Below are positions 24,749 to 37,284 of a DNA stretch of 64,000 nt, one piece after another (position 1 is the stretch's first letter; each line of letters opens with the position of its first letter). The notes under the pieces were generated by a model. It did no database searches. It was given only the letters and a program-made list of their open reading frames with translations, and was not told the DNA's origin. The stretch is from Saturnia japonica. Its lineage: Eukaryota > Arthropoda > Insecta > Lepidoptera > Saturniidae. Location: contig CM065313.1 in the NCBI GenBank assembly GCA_033032175.1, positions 744,001 through 808,000 of the forward strand, written 5' to 3'. The translations under genes and the position numbers were made by a program.

Positions 24749-25694
24749 AGGGCCGGGCACGAGCTGCCGACGCCTTTATGCGGGAGTCGTGCGGAGCATG
24801 GCCGTCTATGGGGCACCGATTTGGGTTAATGCTCTCGGCGCCACAAGCAGACGTGTGCTGCGTGCTGCACAGCGTGTTGTGTCGCTGAGAGTCATCCGCA
24901 AATACAGATCGGTGTCCGCGGGGGCGGCTTTCGTGCTCACCGGCTCCCCGCTTTGGGAGCTGGAAGAGGACCTGGCGGATGCGCGCTATGGGCGATACAC
25001 CATAGATGCCGTCCGCCCGGTCCTAGAACGGTGGATAAATAGGGACCGGGGATCCCTGAGACCTGAGAATAGCCCGTAGAGAGCCCACCACCGCGTGTCA
25101 CGAGTGCGGTACGGTGGAAGACACGGAGCAGCGTACTCTTTCTGAGTGTGCTGCGTGGGACGAGCAGCGCTGCGCTCTAACCGCGGTGGTAGGAAGGGAC
25201 CTCTCGCTGCCGAGTGTGGTGAGAGCCATGCTCGACAGTGAGGGGTCGTGGCATGCGATGGTCTCCTTCTGCGAGGACATCATCTCGCAGAAGGAGGCCG
25301 CGGAGAGGGTCCGCGAGGGGGATCCCCTAAGCGACCCTCTCCGATAAAGAAGACCGGGTGGTCGGAGGAGGCGATTCATTCGCCAACTCCCGCCATCCTA
25401 GCCGAACCAGGGGAGAAGGGTCGGGGGGCCCGTCTTCCCATTGCACAGGTTCGGCGGACAGAGAAGACAGCTAGGGTGTACTGAGCTGTCTCCTATTTAG
25501 GCCGGGTTCCAGCCTTCTCGGGCCGGCCGTCGGGGCGACGCGGTAGTATGCTACCTGCAGGTCCCGCGTCGCCCCATCGTGGTGGCGGTTGGTACACCGT
25601 GGAGTTTTAGTGAGTAGGAGTCTCACATAACCACTCGTCACCCCGGGCGGGTGTGAACCCATGACGGGTTCCTCCACGTAAAAAAAAAAAAAAA
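24749..25694 (+). pseudogene. R1-clade LINE, 5'-truncated, with poly(A) tail
   Basis: It begins inside the reverse-transcriptase ORF (RSMAVYGAPIWVNALGATSR, then SVSAGAAFVLTGSP). An internal deletion joins LWELE to EDLADARYGRYTIDAV. After another break comes the C-terminal region CGTVEDTEQRTLSECAAW, where the CCHC zinc knuckle has lost its histidine (R in its place), then SFCEDIISQKEAAERV. A GC-rich 3' UTR ends in about 15 A at 25680-25694. It is collinear with the elements at 52237 and 55187 but is diverged, an independent insertion. This copy keeps W where the other two carry a stop. No target duplication is clear. Confidence 0.8.
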
Positions 25695-26476
25695 GTATGT
25701 ATAAAAATTACACCAGTGATAAAGAAGTTGAGGAGTAATAGGTTTTTTTTGGGAATTCCTCATATCCCATAACTCGTATCAGGGTCGTTGTTATTTCATC
25801 TATATAAAAGGTGTAAATACTGAGAAAACAGATGATAGGGATGAGTAGAAGGTGAAATTTGTTAAGTCAATCCTACTTAAGTAAGAAGTGAAGAAGATTG
25901 ATTTCTTGTCAGTCAAGAAATAGTCTTTTAATTGTGAATATGAATCAATCGTTGCTCTTGTTGTGTTGCTAACTTATACACTATACAACGCATTATGTCC
26001 ACGGATGCGTTGTTTTGCATGAGCTCTTTGCCGCGCCCCTTAAGTGCTGTCCGATGTGCTAAATAATATATGTACTGTTGCTGCCCGTCTAATCGACGAA
26101 AATACGATATCTTGGATCAACATTATTGAGTGATTTGTTGGCTTTTAACGTTATTTATCCATTTTGAATTTTTTTGATATGTATTTTATTTTGAAATATA
26201 TTTAAGAATTATTTTTGAAAAATCTTAGTGTTCCAATTGTTTAAAGGAATATATAAATTTAGAATTCAGTAAGCAAAATGGTATAAAATGGAAAATATAA
26301 GTTCGCTATTAAGTCGTACAAACATAAAAAAAGAAAAAATATACTACATAAATCGGTCAAATTTATAATATCTGACTTTGGTATGAAACTTAAGCTAGTT
26401 GAATGGTTTTGAGTTCTGTGGAATATTGGCTCTACGTCAACTGTCAGCCATGAATGGTTTTAGAGACCCACGCACA
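25695..26476. other. Unassigned AT-rich stretch
   Basis: Nothing beyond a moderate-GC patch at 26000-26060 ('catgagctctttgccgcgcc'). No frames worth naming. Confidence 0.2.
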
Positions 26477-26890
26477 GTGGGGTAAAAATTGTCCCTAGAG
26501 GAAATAGGATTTTTAATTATTATTTTTTTGGTCTTTGACTAAAACTGTTTATGTACTTTGATTTAGACCATAATTATAGGACTCTTGATGTATTTCTTTT
26601 TTTTTTTAATAAAGCATAGTTAAGTAAAAAAACGTCTTAGTAGATTCTTGTTGTATGAAAACTGAACTACAATTAGGCCCTGTTGCTTCATCTTAACACA
26701 TCTAGAGCTAAAACTTGCATCGATCGATAGATCTAGTGATAGCTCATCATTCAGCATTCAGCATTTAAAAATCATGTTCATTAAAAGTCTTATAATTATG
26801 GTCTAAAACAAAATATATAAACAGATTTTGTCAAAAAAGAAAAAAAATATATGAAAAATCCTATTTCCTTTAGCGGCAATTCTTTGCCAC
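26477..26890. mobile_element. Foldback MITE, ~414 bp
   Basis: The left arm (about 26477-26600) and the right arm (about 26765-26890, reverse complement) share 'gaggaaataggattttt'-like, 'ctgtttat' and 'ttagaccataattata' blocks in the same order. The outer ends read 'gtgg' on both sides. The loop is about 165 bp. No coding capacity. Superfamily and target duplication could not be fixed. Confidence 0.6.
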
Positions 26891-29211
26891 GTAAGTATTG
26901 GTTAATAAAAATGTCGCGATAAAATTTAACAGCTGGAAAAATGTTCTTGTAATTTCGTATCTCTTACAGGCTCGTATTGTAAAACTATATTTGTTTAGTT
27001 ATTAGGTGTAAGAGCTATCTCAAGTCTTGCTACCTTATAAATATTACAACCATACATAGCTTATGCATTACCCTGAGAGCGATAATGAGTTGCACTTATG
27101 GTCACTTATCGCACAAAATACATTTAGAAGCATATTTCAGGTTGTAAATTATTTAATTGCAATTATAAAACTTTTATGTCGTGGGTATAAATAACCATTT
27201 AACTTGCTAAATCTATTTTAGCGAGATCGTTTTCTTGAGAACCGCGAAATTGAATTAATATTTTATGCCAATATTTCTCAACATATTTGTTGAGACAGGT
27301 TTTACTCGAATTTAATCACAATTGTGTAAATGCAACGGTTATTTGTAAAGTCATGTTATATTCATATATTACAGTATATTCTACTTTGTATAATGTAAAT
27401 GATTAAATTAAATCTTTAAGTTTAAAAGATTTAAAAAAAAACACGTAATTTTTATTGTAGTATACATGGGCGAAGTTGTCATATCTAACGAATTAGTTTA
27501 TTTTATTTCTATAATAAAAATAAATAGTATTGCCTTTTTTATTCTTTTTTTATAAAGAAACTATTGCACAAAACAAGTGATAACTCAACCGCGTTTAAGA
27601 TTTCAGATGATTTACGAACCGGCAGCGGAAAGCATTGGTTATACAACAAAAATATGAAACAGAGACATAAATTACGTTTCGATATCGGTGGAGCGTGCTC
27701 GTAAATATACTGCTCGTGAGCTGCTTGCTGCCAACAGTGCTGTGAACTAGCAACGAACTATTTGAACCGATTATTTTTCAAATAATAATACATTTCTTTT
27801 TAATGTAGGTATACTATTGAGATGATAGGCAATGAACAAGACGCAATACATGTATAATGTATACTGATGAAAAGAGTGATCTTTAATCATAAAGTTACTT
27901 AGCGAGTCACCATATTATATGAAAAAAAAATTACATAATCTTTATGTGATAGAATCTGTAACAAGATTATACACAATAAATCTGAAGTCAGTGAAACAAC
28001 TCAAAGAGCAAATAATATGATTTGATATGAGACTGGTTACATTTCTCGAAGGACCACAGACCGATGGTGTACAATTTTTTATGTACGGCATCAATTATAA
28101 ACAGAGACATAATAAGTATTTTACCGGGTTGGGAAAATTAACTCGGAAAGAAGTCAAAAGAGAGCTAAAATAAATATCTTAAATTATAATGTAACAGATT
28201 AGTAAAATGTAATACCAACGGAATACTATAGTACTAATATTTGAAATATTATAAAAAGAATAAGACGAATGCTTGAGTGAAAAACGTGTCTTGGTAAACA
28301 CAATCAAAATACCCTCGAGTTAGAAGAAGCGACGAGTTTGATAAACAGTAAGCTTCATTTTGTGGTACAGGCTCTTTTTACATTAATTTTGTGTAATAGA
28401 TTATATAGAGTTTACTTTAATTATACAGATATACCTACTTTCCCTGAAAACCCCCTAAAGTTGAAAATCTTTCACTGAGCGCTTAGTAATAATAGTACAC
28501 CTCCAGCAGCAATTAAGAGACAGGCCCTCTAAGCATAACATGTTACTATTTGCCACATTGTCACTTAACATTCAGTTACATTGTAGTTAATAGTAAAATC
28601 GTATAGAAAGATTATATAGATCATTTCAGTTGTTGAATGTATGAACGAACTTGTTTTTTAGTTAAAAATAGTGTGGTACAACACTAGTAGCGGTTCAGTA
28701 GGCCGTAGCTTATACTGATACAATTCAAAGCTTTCACAACCGTTTGTTTCTGTGAACGCGACTCGAGTAAATCTATGGCTCGGGGCAAATTGGCATTCAG
28801 CTAGGTTTATATCCCTCGAGTTATACTGTCATTTTGGAATAACATTTTTTTTTAAATATTTATGTTTGGGTAAAGACGAAAATGATGTATAAAATACCTC
28901 TGTTATCAGACACTAAATTAGTATAGCAGCCAAGGTGTCGAAAAACCGAAGGATATATTTTATTACGGCTAGGGCCAATTATTATATTATCTGAGCTGCT
29001 CAGCTGCTGAGCTGATCAGTAGTTAAAAATCAAATAAAGTATGCTTCTCAATGTAAAATTAAGCTTGGTAAAATCTGTTTCTGTACCTTAGTAACCATCT
29101 ACCGTTAACTGATTTGTAAACATATTATCATGTGCTTTTTCTCAAATCTGTGATCCTGTGTATGTTAAAATGGTCTCAAAGTGATTTTGTGTCAAACGAT
29201 ATATTATCGTA
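26891..29211. other. Unassigned non-coding stretch
   Basis: AT-rich and free of long frames. A 29-bp near-palindrome built from 'ctgagctgctcagctgctga' lies at 28991-29019. Moderate-GC patches lie at about 27590-27640 and 27680-27745. Confidence 0.25.
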
Positions 29212-29440
29212 AATCTATACATATAATAAAAACGTAACTGATCGATGTCTGTACATAGAAGATATATGAGAAAAACTATTATTAGGGGTCTCTATAAACG
29301 CAGGAGAACCCAAAACAATGATTGTTAGAATTTTTGTCTGTTTGTCTGTTTGCCAACTTTTGTGCGCGCTAATCTCAGAAACGGCATAACCGATTTGGAA
29401 ACGGTTTTCACTAATATATTCTGGTAAGGTTCACTTAACA
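29212..29440 (+). repeat. Lepidopteran-type interspersed repeat fragment
   Basis: It contains 'tctgtttgtctgtttgcc', 'gcgctaatctcagaaacgg' and 'cataaccgatttggaaacgg', the standard phrases of this repeat type. Ends unclear. Confidence 0.5.
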
Positions 29441-30530
29441 TTTAGTGTTTGTTTTACTTCAATAAGTTCATAAATAAAAAAGTTATATCAATTTAAAAAA
29501 TCACGTCGAACATTTTTTTGATAAAAATGCTATAAAATAGCTCTTCAGTTGAATTGACTGAAATTTTAGCTATCTAAAAAATTAACTATCTAAAATTATG
29601 TCTGCAATTCACACGTGATAGAAGTGAAGCCTTCACATCTAGGTTTTTTTTAATTCGGAAAATGATCAAATACACACTAATTTAAAGTTTATGAAAATGT
29701 ATATACAAGTGTTCACAATCATTATTCACAATATCATTTTCAATTAATGCACATCTGAAATATCCATGGTAACATCACAAAATATCAATCAGTAACAGAA
29801 TGTCATAAGTGTTATCTAAAAAGTTTTTGTTTCGTGCCTTTTTGGTAAGGTAATAAAATTCATTATTGCGTGGCAACAAACCACTTTTGTACCATTTTAC
29901 CATTGCCTAAAACTTTCCCATCTCATTTTCTTCCACGTTAAATCTTATGGTTTGTATAACGATGATGATCGAAACCTTTCATAAAGTTAAAAAATGAAGT
30001 GTTTAGTAAATTGAATTTTCCAATATAAGTTGACCTCAGATCTATGTGTTAAATCATAGTATAAGGGGGTCTGCATAGGCTGGATATTGTCAGTTGAATA
30101 TAGCTGCGCCGCTGCTAGGGATGGCAATTAATTTCGAAAAAGATTGATTCGAATCGTACTCTTATGAATCGATTCCCAAAAAAATCGATGTCTAAGATCG
30201 ATCTTTCAAAAATTGATCTTTTTTCGATTCACTTTCCCATTTGTATTAACAATATAAAAATCCCTAAAATAGAAATATATAAGGGAACCACAACAGTCGA
30301 TCTTTTGTAATTTTTACCTTACTAAAGTATCAGTTATTATAGAGAAACATAGAAAGGTATAGAGAGAGAGAATTTATTACAGGTATATAGTGAAAGAGAA
30401 TTCATTTCAAAAATTAATTATTATAAACTGTTTTCGTTAATTTGGTGTTGGGTAATAATTTACTGTTAGTATTTTAATTGGTAAATGACAGTATAGAAAA
30501 TGACTGCATAATGAATTGAATAATCCATAC
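29441..30530. other. Unassigned AT-rich stretch
   Basis: Mostly featureless. At 30112-30240 a patch starting 'ctagggatggcaattaattt', with several 'gaatcgatt'/'aatcgat' inversions, resembles the terminus of a hAT-type MITE; this is weak. Confidence 0.25.
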
Positions 30531-30968
30531 CTACTAATATTATAAATGCGAAAGTAATTCTTTCTGTCCCGTCTGTTGCATTTTCAAGCCTAGACTGCTG
30601 AACCAATTTTGAAGAACTTTGGTTGAGAAAGGTTATTGGCTACTTTTGGAAATAAAATTAGAAGGGGTGAAATGGGGGGGGAGGGGTGAAAGTTCATATA
30701 AAGAACCTAATTTTGATGAATTTTGATATAGAGATATGTAGGAATTTGGTGGAAGAATTTGGCTACCTTATGTGGTGAAAATAAAACTTTAATGGGTGAA
30801 ATAGGGGATGAAGGTTTGTACGAAGAATCCGTTAAACCAATTTTGATGAATAGAGATATATTGGACCTTGGAGGCGGACATAGGGTACCTTATGGCGCAA
30901 AGATAAAACATGAAGGGGTCAAATAGGGGATGAAAAATTGTACGAAGAACCCACTATTTCTCAATTTA
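30531..30968 (+). repeat. Interspersed repeat with three ~118-bp tandem units
   Basis: It starts 'ctactaatattataaatgcg', 'aaagtaattctttctgtc', the classic opening of a lepidopteran repeat. It then carries three imperfect units, each with 'ggctacct'-like, 'aaggggtgaaa'/'atgggtgaaatagggg' and 'gtacgaagaa' blocks, at about 30620-30740, 30741-30860 and 30861-30968. Confidence 0.6.
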
Positions 30969-31009
30969 GGGATAACAGTGTTTCGTGTTTTAAAAAATAA
31001 GGGTGATTT

Positions 31010-31560
31010 ACAATACACATAGACTGCAACCCTTGATACTAAGAAAAATGTTCCTGAGACATAAGCTTACATTATACAAGACATATGTCCGTCCTATCAT
31101 GACATATAAGCTGCGCTACATTCGCACATACGTCAAAGATCAACAATAATAAATTCCAAATCCTCTAAACCCGATTCTTACGTAAAATTAAAAAAGCCCC
31201 TTGGTACGTTGGTCGAATCGTAAATTGAATATCTTACGCGATCACACTTCGACACAGCTTCGAATCACGTGAATCTGTTGGTGAAAGCTGCCGCGACTTA
31301 AATTCCAAAACCGAACATCCCCCGCGAACAACTCCGGCCGCGAATATCTTCACCGATCCCGTTTATAAGATCGAGGAAATAAACAAATACTACTCCACCG
31401 TCTCTCCAAACAAAGCGTGCTCGCGACCACGCCCGCGAAACCACCGTTCCCTCCACAAGGGATGGGCGGCTAATTTCGCTCTCGTAAACCCGTCACGTCC
31501 TCCCTCTCTTACGTCAACTCAAGCCTAGGTCCGTTCCCTCGGTGTAGGACCCTTGAGTCA
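31010..31560 (+). pseudogene. Jockey-type LINE, C-terminal fragment
   Basis: KMFLRHKLTLYKTYVRPIMT, a signature of the region after the reverse-transcriptase domain in jockey LINEs, is followed by a frame change and TRFLRKIKKAPWYVGR. A proline- and arginine-rich tail follows (EHPPRTTPAANIFTDP), then GC-rich 3' UTR. Stops and shifts make it inactive. Ends are approximate. Confidence 0.65.
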
Positions 31561-31833
31561 TGCAGCCGCTCGCGCGATACTGGTGACACTGCACTTGCAA
31601 TCACGTAGCTACCGACACACATCATTACACACAATATGTACATACATACGTGCACACCACACAAGTACATAGATCCTGTAAGGGAACTTTATTTCTTCTT
31701 TTTTTACGATAGTTACTTTCGATCATGTTTCCAGGATACTAAATACATATACACATGTTCATTCCTTTCTCCCAGGAGGCAGGGACATGTTATGTATGTG
31801 TTAGTTTAGCTCAAATTTTCTACAGATAGGGAA

Positions 31834-32030
31834 TTAGTCAGTTCGCGACCTTTTCACAATCGCGGTAACAGCCCAAGCCGACGTCCGGCCACTTTGGCAC
31901 TTTGTGCGCATGTTGCTCACGCTTTCGCGGCTGAATGCCTTAAGCGTTCGAACCCAAGCCTGGTGAAGCTGTCAAAGCCATCAGTTGCTCTATTTCTTTA
32001 GGGCCCCTTAGGCTAACAGTATAGTCACTG
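31834..32030 (-). repeat. Family C repeat, full-length copy
   Basis: On the minus strand it runs from 'agtgactatactgttagcc' through 'gcctaaggggccctaaag', 'tttgacagcttcaccagg' and 'gtggccggacgtcggcttgg' to 'gcgaactgactaa'. It is collinear with 38768-38955. Confidence 0.7.
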
Positions 32031-32192
32031 AGAAAGAAAAAAAACAACTATAATATTTATCGTGTTCAGAGATTAGTCAGTGTATATACAGTAATATAGC
32101 GGGGTGGTAGGGATCGCGACCACCATACATAGTGTTGAACACATGTATGATTTTCTTTTGATTTGTCGTGTTCCGAGATCGGTCCGTGTATA

Positions 32193-32817
32193 TCTATACT
32201 ATTAATTTTTTAGTAAAGCGGACGAATTTTTTTATTTGTTTGTTTAAACATGGTAATCTCTGGACAACGGGTAGCAGTCGGATTCGAAAAATTATTTTTG
32301 TATATGATAGCCAGATTCACGAAGAATAGTATAGGCTATCTGGAACTAAGCTAAACCTGTCAGCTAGCCTTAAATATTGATTTTTGTTTAAGTAAGTCGA
32401 AGTGAAAGTGTTCCCGAACTGCTTTATCCGCATGCGCTGGCGTAATGGTTAGTGATACGTAAATATAATATTCTACAAAAATATTGTTCTTTAGTATATC
32501 TAACAAAAGTCTCCGGTAACATATGCCTATTTCTTAATATCATAAGCCACAATAAGGTATTTTGCGTGTTTTTATGTTGAAAATTAAAAATTATATTAAT
32601 CCTTACGAACCAAAGTTATTTCATCATAAAGACAATTTAATTTTTTCTTTTTATAGTATGTAATTAGGACACATAGTCTAGGAGAAAATGAAAAATTAAA
32701 ATACATAATTTGTACTTGCGAGAAGTGATAACAATTATGATTAAACGGGTCCGTCGCGTTGGCGGCGCGGTATTTGTTGGATAAAAACTCGGGGGAAACC
32801 GAGGGGCACAGCTAGTA
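32193..32817 (+). repeat. Interspersed repeat family A, copy 2 (best preserved)
   Basis: It starts 'tactattaattttttagta', 'aagcggacgaattttttt' and ends 'gaggggcacagctagtat'. Internal blocks match 5851-6400. It is about 625 bp with no coding frame. The 'gctagt' end with no terminal inverted repeat suggests a Helitron-like or similar non-autonomous element. Confidence 0.65.
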
Positions 32818-33689
32818 TCAAATATATTTTTTTACACAGCTTTGCTAAAATCTATGCTTCACCTAAGTTTATACAGGTTAAGTTGTAAATAAAACGAAAA
32901 CTTATTTTTAGCGACGTTGTATTTCTGCCAACACCGGAACAAAGCTTGTGTCGAGAAATAAATTACTGTAGCTATATCCGTATAGTGTATTGTGGAGCGA
33001 AATCTGTGAACAATGTCGCGATATGGGGAAAATATGCAAAATTGAATAATACTGCACGACCTGGCGAATAGGGCTGTATCAGTGCTTCTGAAACAAAGAT
33101 GATGATGCACTCTATCTATAATGACCTAATAAAAATTTAATTAGATGAACACATTAACTTATCCAACAAAATTACTATGAAAATCTTACTTGACTTAGAC
33201 ATGTTGTATACTTACATTACAATAACACAATTACCTTTCGCATTACATACTATTGAGGCGCCTATCTCCCAGTTAAACTTATTTCACGAGTATATCAAAT
33301 GAAACATCATGTTTATCAGTAACTCGTCAGGTCTTTCAACAGTCTCACATAATGATGGCAACTGTGGATTGATCGCGTTGGTTGTCGAACGCAGTCTGTT
33401 TTTGATTATTTGCCAACCAAAGGCAAATGTTAAAAAGAAACAGATAACCATGTTGTTAATGAGTTGTATGTGTTTGACTTATAATTATTTTTATATGAGC
33501 TGTAACCCGCTGACTTTGTTGAGCGTAAATTAAATTTTAGTAATATAATATTATTACGTTGTTTTATAGCGTTACAAAAAGACAATTTTATGAATGTCAT
33601 CAACCGTTCGAGAATAATTGAAGGGAATATATCTAAACAAAAATACTTTTTTCACGTGTATTATTAATATAGTGTATTCTTATATAGAA
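32818..33689. other. Unassigned stretch
   Basis: Short frames of 74-83 codons are present on both strands without motif or codon signature. No repeat partner was noticed. Confidence 0.2.
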
Positions 33690-34271
33690 AACTAGCGGTA
33701 TACCCGCGGCTCCGCACGCATTTGTTACTACGCAATAATTATTATTATATTTAAATCCCTTTATTTTTACTCATATTGTTGACAATTCATATGCCGTATC
33801 AATTGAGGAGTGGCATGTATTTCCCGTGTACAATTTGATGAGAATCGGTTGAGAATTGATGAAAATTAAATTTTTAAATTACTTTTTTTAATTCTCTATG
33901 TAATATTGTCAATTCTTATAGCCCATTAATTATGTAAATAGTTAGACTTCCCGTGTATAAAATTTCATCATTTTTTTTAATAACTTTTTAAGAGAAATAA
34001 TTCCATCGCACACAATTGTTGCGTAACTTTCACCCATTTACGCAGCGAACGCAATGGAAGCTCTCAGAAGAAATAAAATTTGCCCGTTTCACCAACATTT
34101 TTCATTGATGCCCCGCTTCTATTGATCATAGCGTGATGTTATGTAGCCTATAGCCTTTCTCGATAAATAGGCTATCCAACACTAAAATATGTTTTCCATT
34201 CGAATCAGTAGTTCATGAGATTAGCGTGTTCAACCAAACAAAACAACTCTTCAGCTTTATAATATTAGTAT
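33690..34271 (-). repeat. Lepidopteran-type interspersed repeat, reverse orientation
   Basis: On the plus strand it reads 'actagcggtatacccgcgg' at one end and 'caactcttcagctttataat', 'attagta' at the other. 'gataaataggctatccaaca' and 'agttcatgagattagcgtgt' are inside. Related to family A and to 58290. Confidence 0.6.
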
Positions 34272-35767
34272 CAATTTGTTTTATCGACACAGATGATGCT
34301 AGTGAGGATGTATTATTAATAAATAAATTGTAATAATTTATGGTGTCCACAAGCGACACCCTTTTATAGCGATAGATCAGTGATAGGCGAGGTCGCAGAG
34401 CGCTTCAATGATTTACTGCGTTTGAGATTGTCATCGCGGACTCATGCGCATCGGACACGGCGCGGTAACAGCCGTTTTGTACACAGATAATTTTGGTATA
34501 TCTTCAAGAAGTCTTATGGAAGTTGGAAAATCACTTGTAATTTGTACAAAAAAACCTTGGGATTTTTAAATGTAATGGGTATTCAAAAAAGAAAGATCAG
34601 AAAAATTTTCCAGTGTAAGCGGGATGGTAGGGATCTGCACAGGCAATATGGTGATCAACCCGACATAGTGATCCTTTGGTTTGTCACATTTCGTGATCAA
34701 CGTAGGTACATACAGCTAGCTGCTGACAGGCTTGCGGGCCGATAAGGCAGCGAACACCGTTGATGGATCTCTTGGTGGTCATCGTTGGTTTTGGATTAAA
34801 TTGTGGTTACTATCAGACACAGTACTATCACTTGGTCATGCTAATATAAAAAGTATATTGAATTATTTGTCAGGTGAAAACTCTGTGATTTGTTTTAGTT
34901 GGTAATAGGTACTGTTATGATTGGCTTTATAAAAAAATATTTCATTCATGTATAGTGTTGGATTTAAAAGATTTATGACATAAAAGTTTTTACTATTAGA
35001 GCTAAGTAGTAACATAAATATAAATATGTAGTTACATTATGGCATTTCAGAAATGTTTTATTAATTATTTTGGCAGAAATGTCAAAAAACATTTATACGT
35101 TTATTTCGTTTCGGTGTAATATGTACAAAGGTAAAATTAAAAATATACACACAATATAATTCTAATTTACGAGTAGACAGTTCGAGAGAAACAAAAAGAA
35201 AATTATAATTTTGCCTTCCCTAAGGCTGAAACAAAATTAATATGAATGGTTTAAATAAAAATAAATGTGATAAATGAATATGTAACGACTGTAGAAAGCA
35301 TATTACCGAGATTTTGAATATCTTCAGGCTAACAAAGAGATTTTGTTTTGTGAATTAATTTAATTTTAATGTCCTTGCATTGATACTTATCACTTTACTT
35401 CGATTTGTTTCGTAATAATTCCAACAATTATGTGATTATCATTTACCAAATATAATATAAACATAAAGGAGAGTTTTTGGAGGGATCTTGCTCCGTCATG
35501 TCGTGGTTTTAATTTCAATTCATTAACTTCTCGTATATTCCCCAAATATTATGTAAAGTTGCTACAAAACTCCATGGGCAGTTTAAATAAGAGAGCCACT
35601 TGAACTCACAAAATTAGAACAATATCTTAAGTATCCGCGTGACAATGGCATAATACATATATTCATTAAATAAAAAGAAGAAGAAGAAACAACGAGATAT
35701 TAGTATATAAACAAATTGCCCGCAATTTCCTCCAGCCCGGCGCGGCGAGGCGTTGCGTAGTCTCAAA
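34272..35767. other. Unassigned stretch
   Basis: GC-richer patches occur at 34390-34480 and 34610-34760; the second has 'gcgggatggtagggatc', echoed at about 32098-32118. The 67-codon plus frame at 34542 has no domain. Confidence 0.25.
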
Positions 35768-35930
35768 TACGTGATTAACGAGCGCCGACAGAGCCCCGGA
35801 CCCTCGTGTTAATTTGACAAATAGGAGTCCAAATTGTCATGTCAAGGACTGAGACACTTCCAGTCCCCGCCCGTCGCTGCCCGTCCTCGTCCGTAGACGG
35901 CGGGGAAAGGCATCGTTGCATTTCAAAATG
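35768..35930 (+). repeat. GC-rich repeat family D, copy 1
   Basis: Starts 'acgtgattaacgagcgccga'; contains 'gtgttaatttgacaaatagg' and 'gacacttccagtccccgcc'; ends near 'catcgttgcatttc'. The same ordered blocks recur at 36759-37004. Confidence 0.6.
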
Positions 35931-36758
35931 ACTTACAGAGCGAAAACCTTAAATGTTCAATTATTTAGATTATATACATAAAAATAAATAAATATCACAG
36001 ATCAGTTTGTTTCATTTTACTTCTATTTTTATAAATAAGTTTAAAAATAATATTTTTGAAGTTATCTCGACACACGGCAGTATGCCAACTAAGTTCGGAA
36101 AAGAAAAGGGCGGTATATTTACACGAACCATTTCGAGCTATTTTCGACCCCCCCCCATAATTTAAAAACTATTTGACCTGTGCATTTGAAACTTTGTTTA
36201 ATTAATAAACCTACTTTCAATACATAGAATTCCAAATTATAACAAAAAAAGTTGGTCGATAAATGAGAAAAATCTTAGAGAATAAAAGCCAACAATCAGG
36301 TTTACCCTTCGCCTATAGATGTTTAAATAAAATAGGTACCAAGTACCTTTAAAGAATTAAACTGAAACTTATCTAAAAAGCGTTTATAGGATTTATTCAA
36401 TTTTAAGATAATTAAATTACAACAATAATGACTTTATAAATGGTATTTTTACATAATCCATAATAATTTAATATTTCTTATTGTAATAATTGTGTTTCAA
36501 TAATAATTAACAATAATAACTAGTTTGGACATTTTATTATTTTATAGGTATTAAGTATAAAATATGCTATATTTTTTTGTAATCACTATTTATTTAATTG
36601 TTTAATCATTTACACGTCACAAATGGCTGAATATGATGCTACTATTTGTTTTTATAAATGTAAGACCCATATTGACCATATTAAGACAAATAAAGATATT
36701 GTATTGTAAAGATTATATTGATATGAAAACTGTAAATTAAACTTAATTCCCGGTACGA
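35931..36758. other. AT-rich spacer between family D copies
   Basis: No gene or repeat seen, apart from a nine-C run ('gacccccccccataattt') at about 36149-36158. Confidence 0.2.
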
Positions 36759-37004
36759 ACGTGATTAATGAGTGGCGACAGGCGACAGGCGACAGGCGAC
36801 AGGCGACAGGCGACAGGCGACAGGCGACAGGCGACAGGCGACAGGCACCACTAGACCCTAGTGTTAATTTGACAAATAGGCATCGGAAATGTCCCGTTGA
36901 AGATCTAGACACTTCGTGAGTTAGGCCGGGTGGCACGGGTAGCGCGGGTGACGCGGATGGCGCGGGTGACTCGGTTTGCCGGCAAACAGCCCCTTTGCAT
37001 TTCC
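36759..37004 (+). repeat. GC-rich repeat family D, copy 2, with minisatellite
   Basis: Blocks 'acgtgattaatgagtggcga', 'gtgttaatttgacaaatagg', 'gacacttcgtgag' and 'cctttgcatttcc' match copy 1 in order. In place of the short 'gccgacag' of copy 1 it carries ten heptamers. Near its end is a degenerate 'gcgcgggtgac/gcggatg' array. Confidence 0.65.
36774..36843 (+). repeat. Minisatellite (ggcgaca)x10
   Basis: Ten perfect tandem copies of the 7-base unit ggcgaca, 70 bp, with no mismatch. Perfect arrays of this length are usually young and variable in length. Confidence 0.95.
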
Positions 37005-37284
37005 AGACGTTTTGCTGAATTTAGTTTTTATCAATTATTCTCCTTTTATACAAAAGTATGGCGACTGTATACAGCGTGGTCGTGACTGTAACACAGATGT
37101 TTATGACGTAAGTTGTTCTTCATATTTACTCCGTCACATTTGGAAATCTATAAATTTATGTTATTTAATATTAATTTCAATTTTACAAAAGTGACACAAT
37201 TAAAAATATATATTTAATTTAGGCTCTAAGAAGGCACTTATGAATGTCAAAACACTACCACTAATAACTTAGTAAATGCACAGA
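37005..37284. other. Short unassigned spacer
   Basis: A 72-codon plus frame without motif; otherwise featureless. Confidence 0.2.

Noticed and set aside
28991..29019. Near-palindrome of ctgagctgctcag units as a regulatory site
   Set aside because: Short and isolated with no known motif; compatible with chance or slippage.
36774..36843. CRISPR-like array
   Set aside because: The seven-base units are contiguous with no spacers, and the genome is eukaryotic.
36652..36936. 94-codon minus frame with repeated ACRLSPV
   Set aside because: A translation of the ggcgaca minisatellite; the periodic peptide is an artefact of the array.
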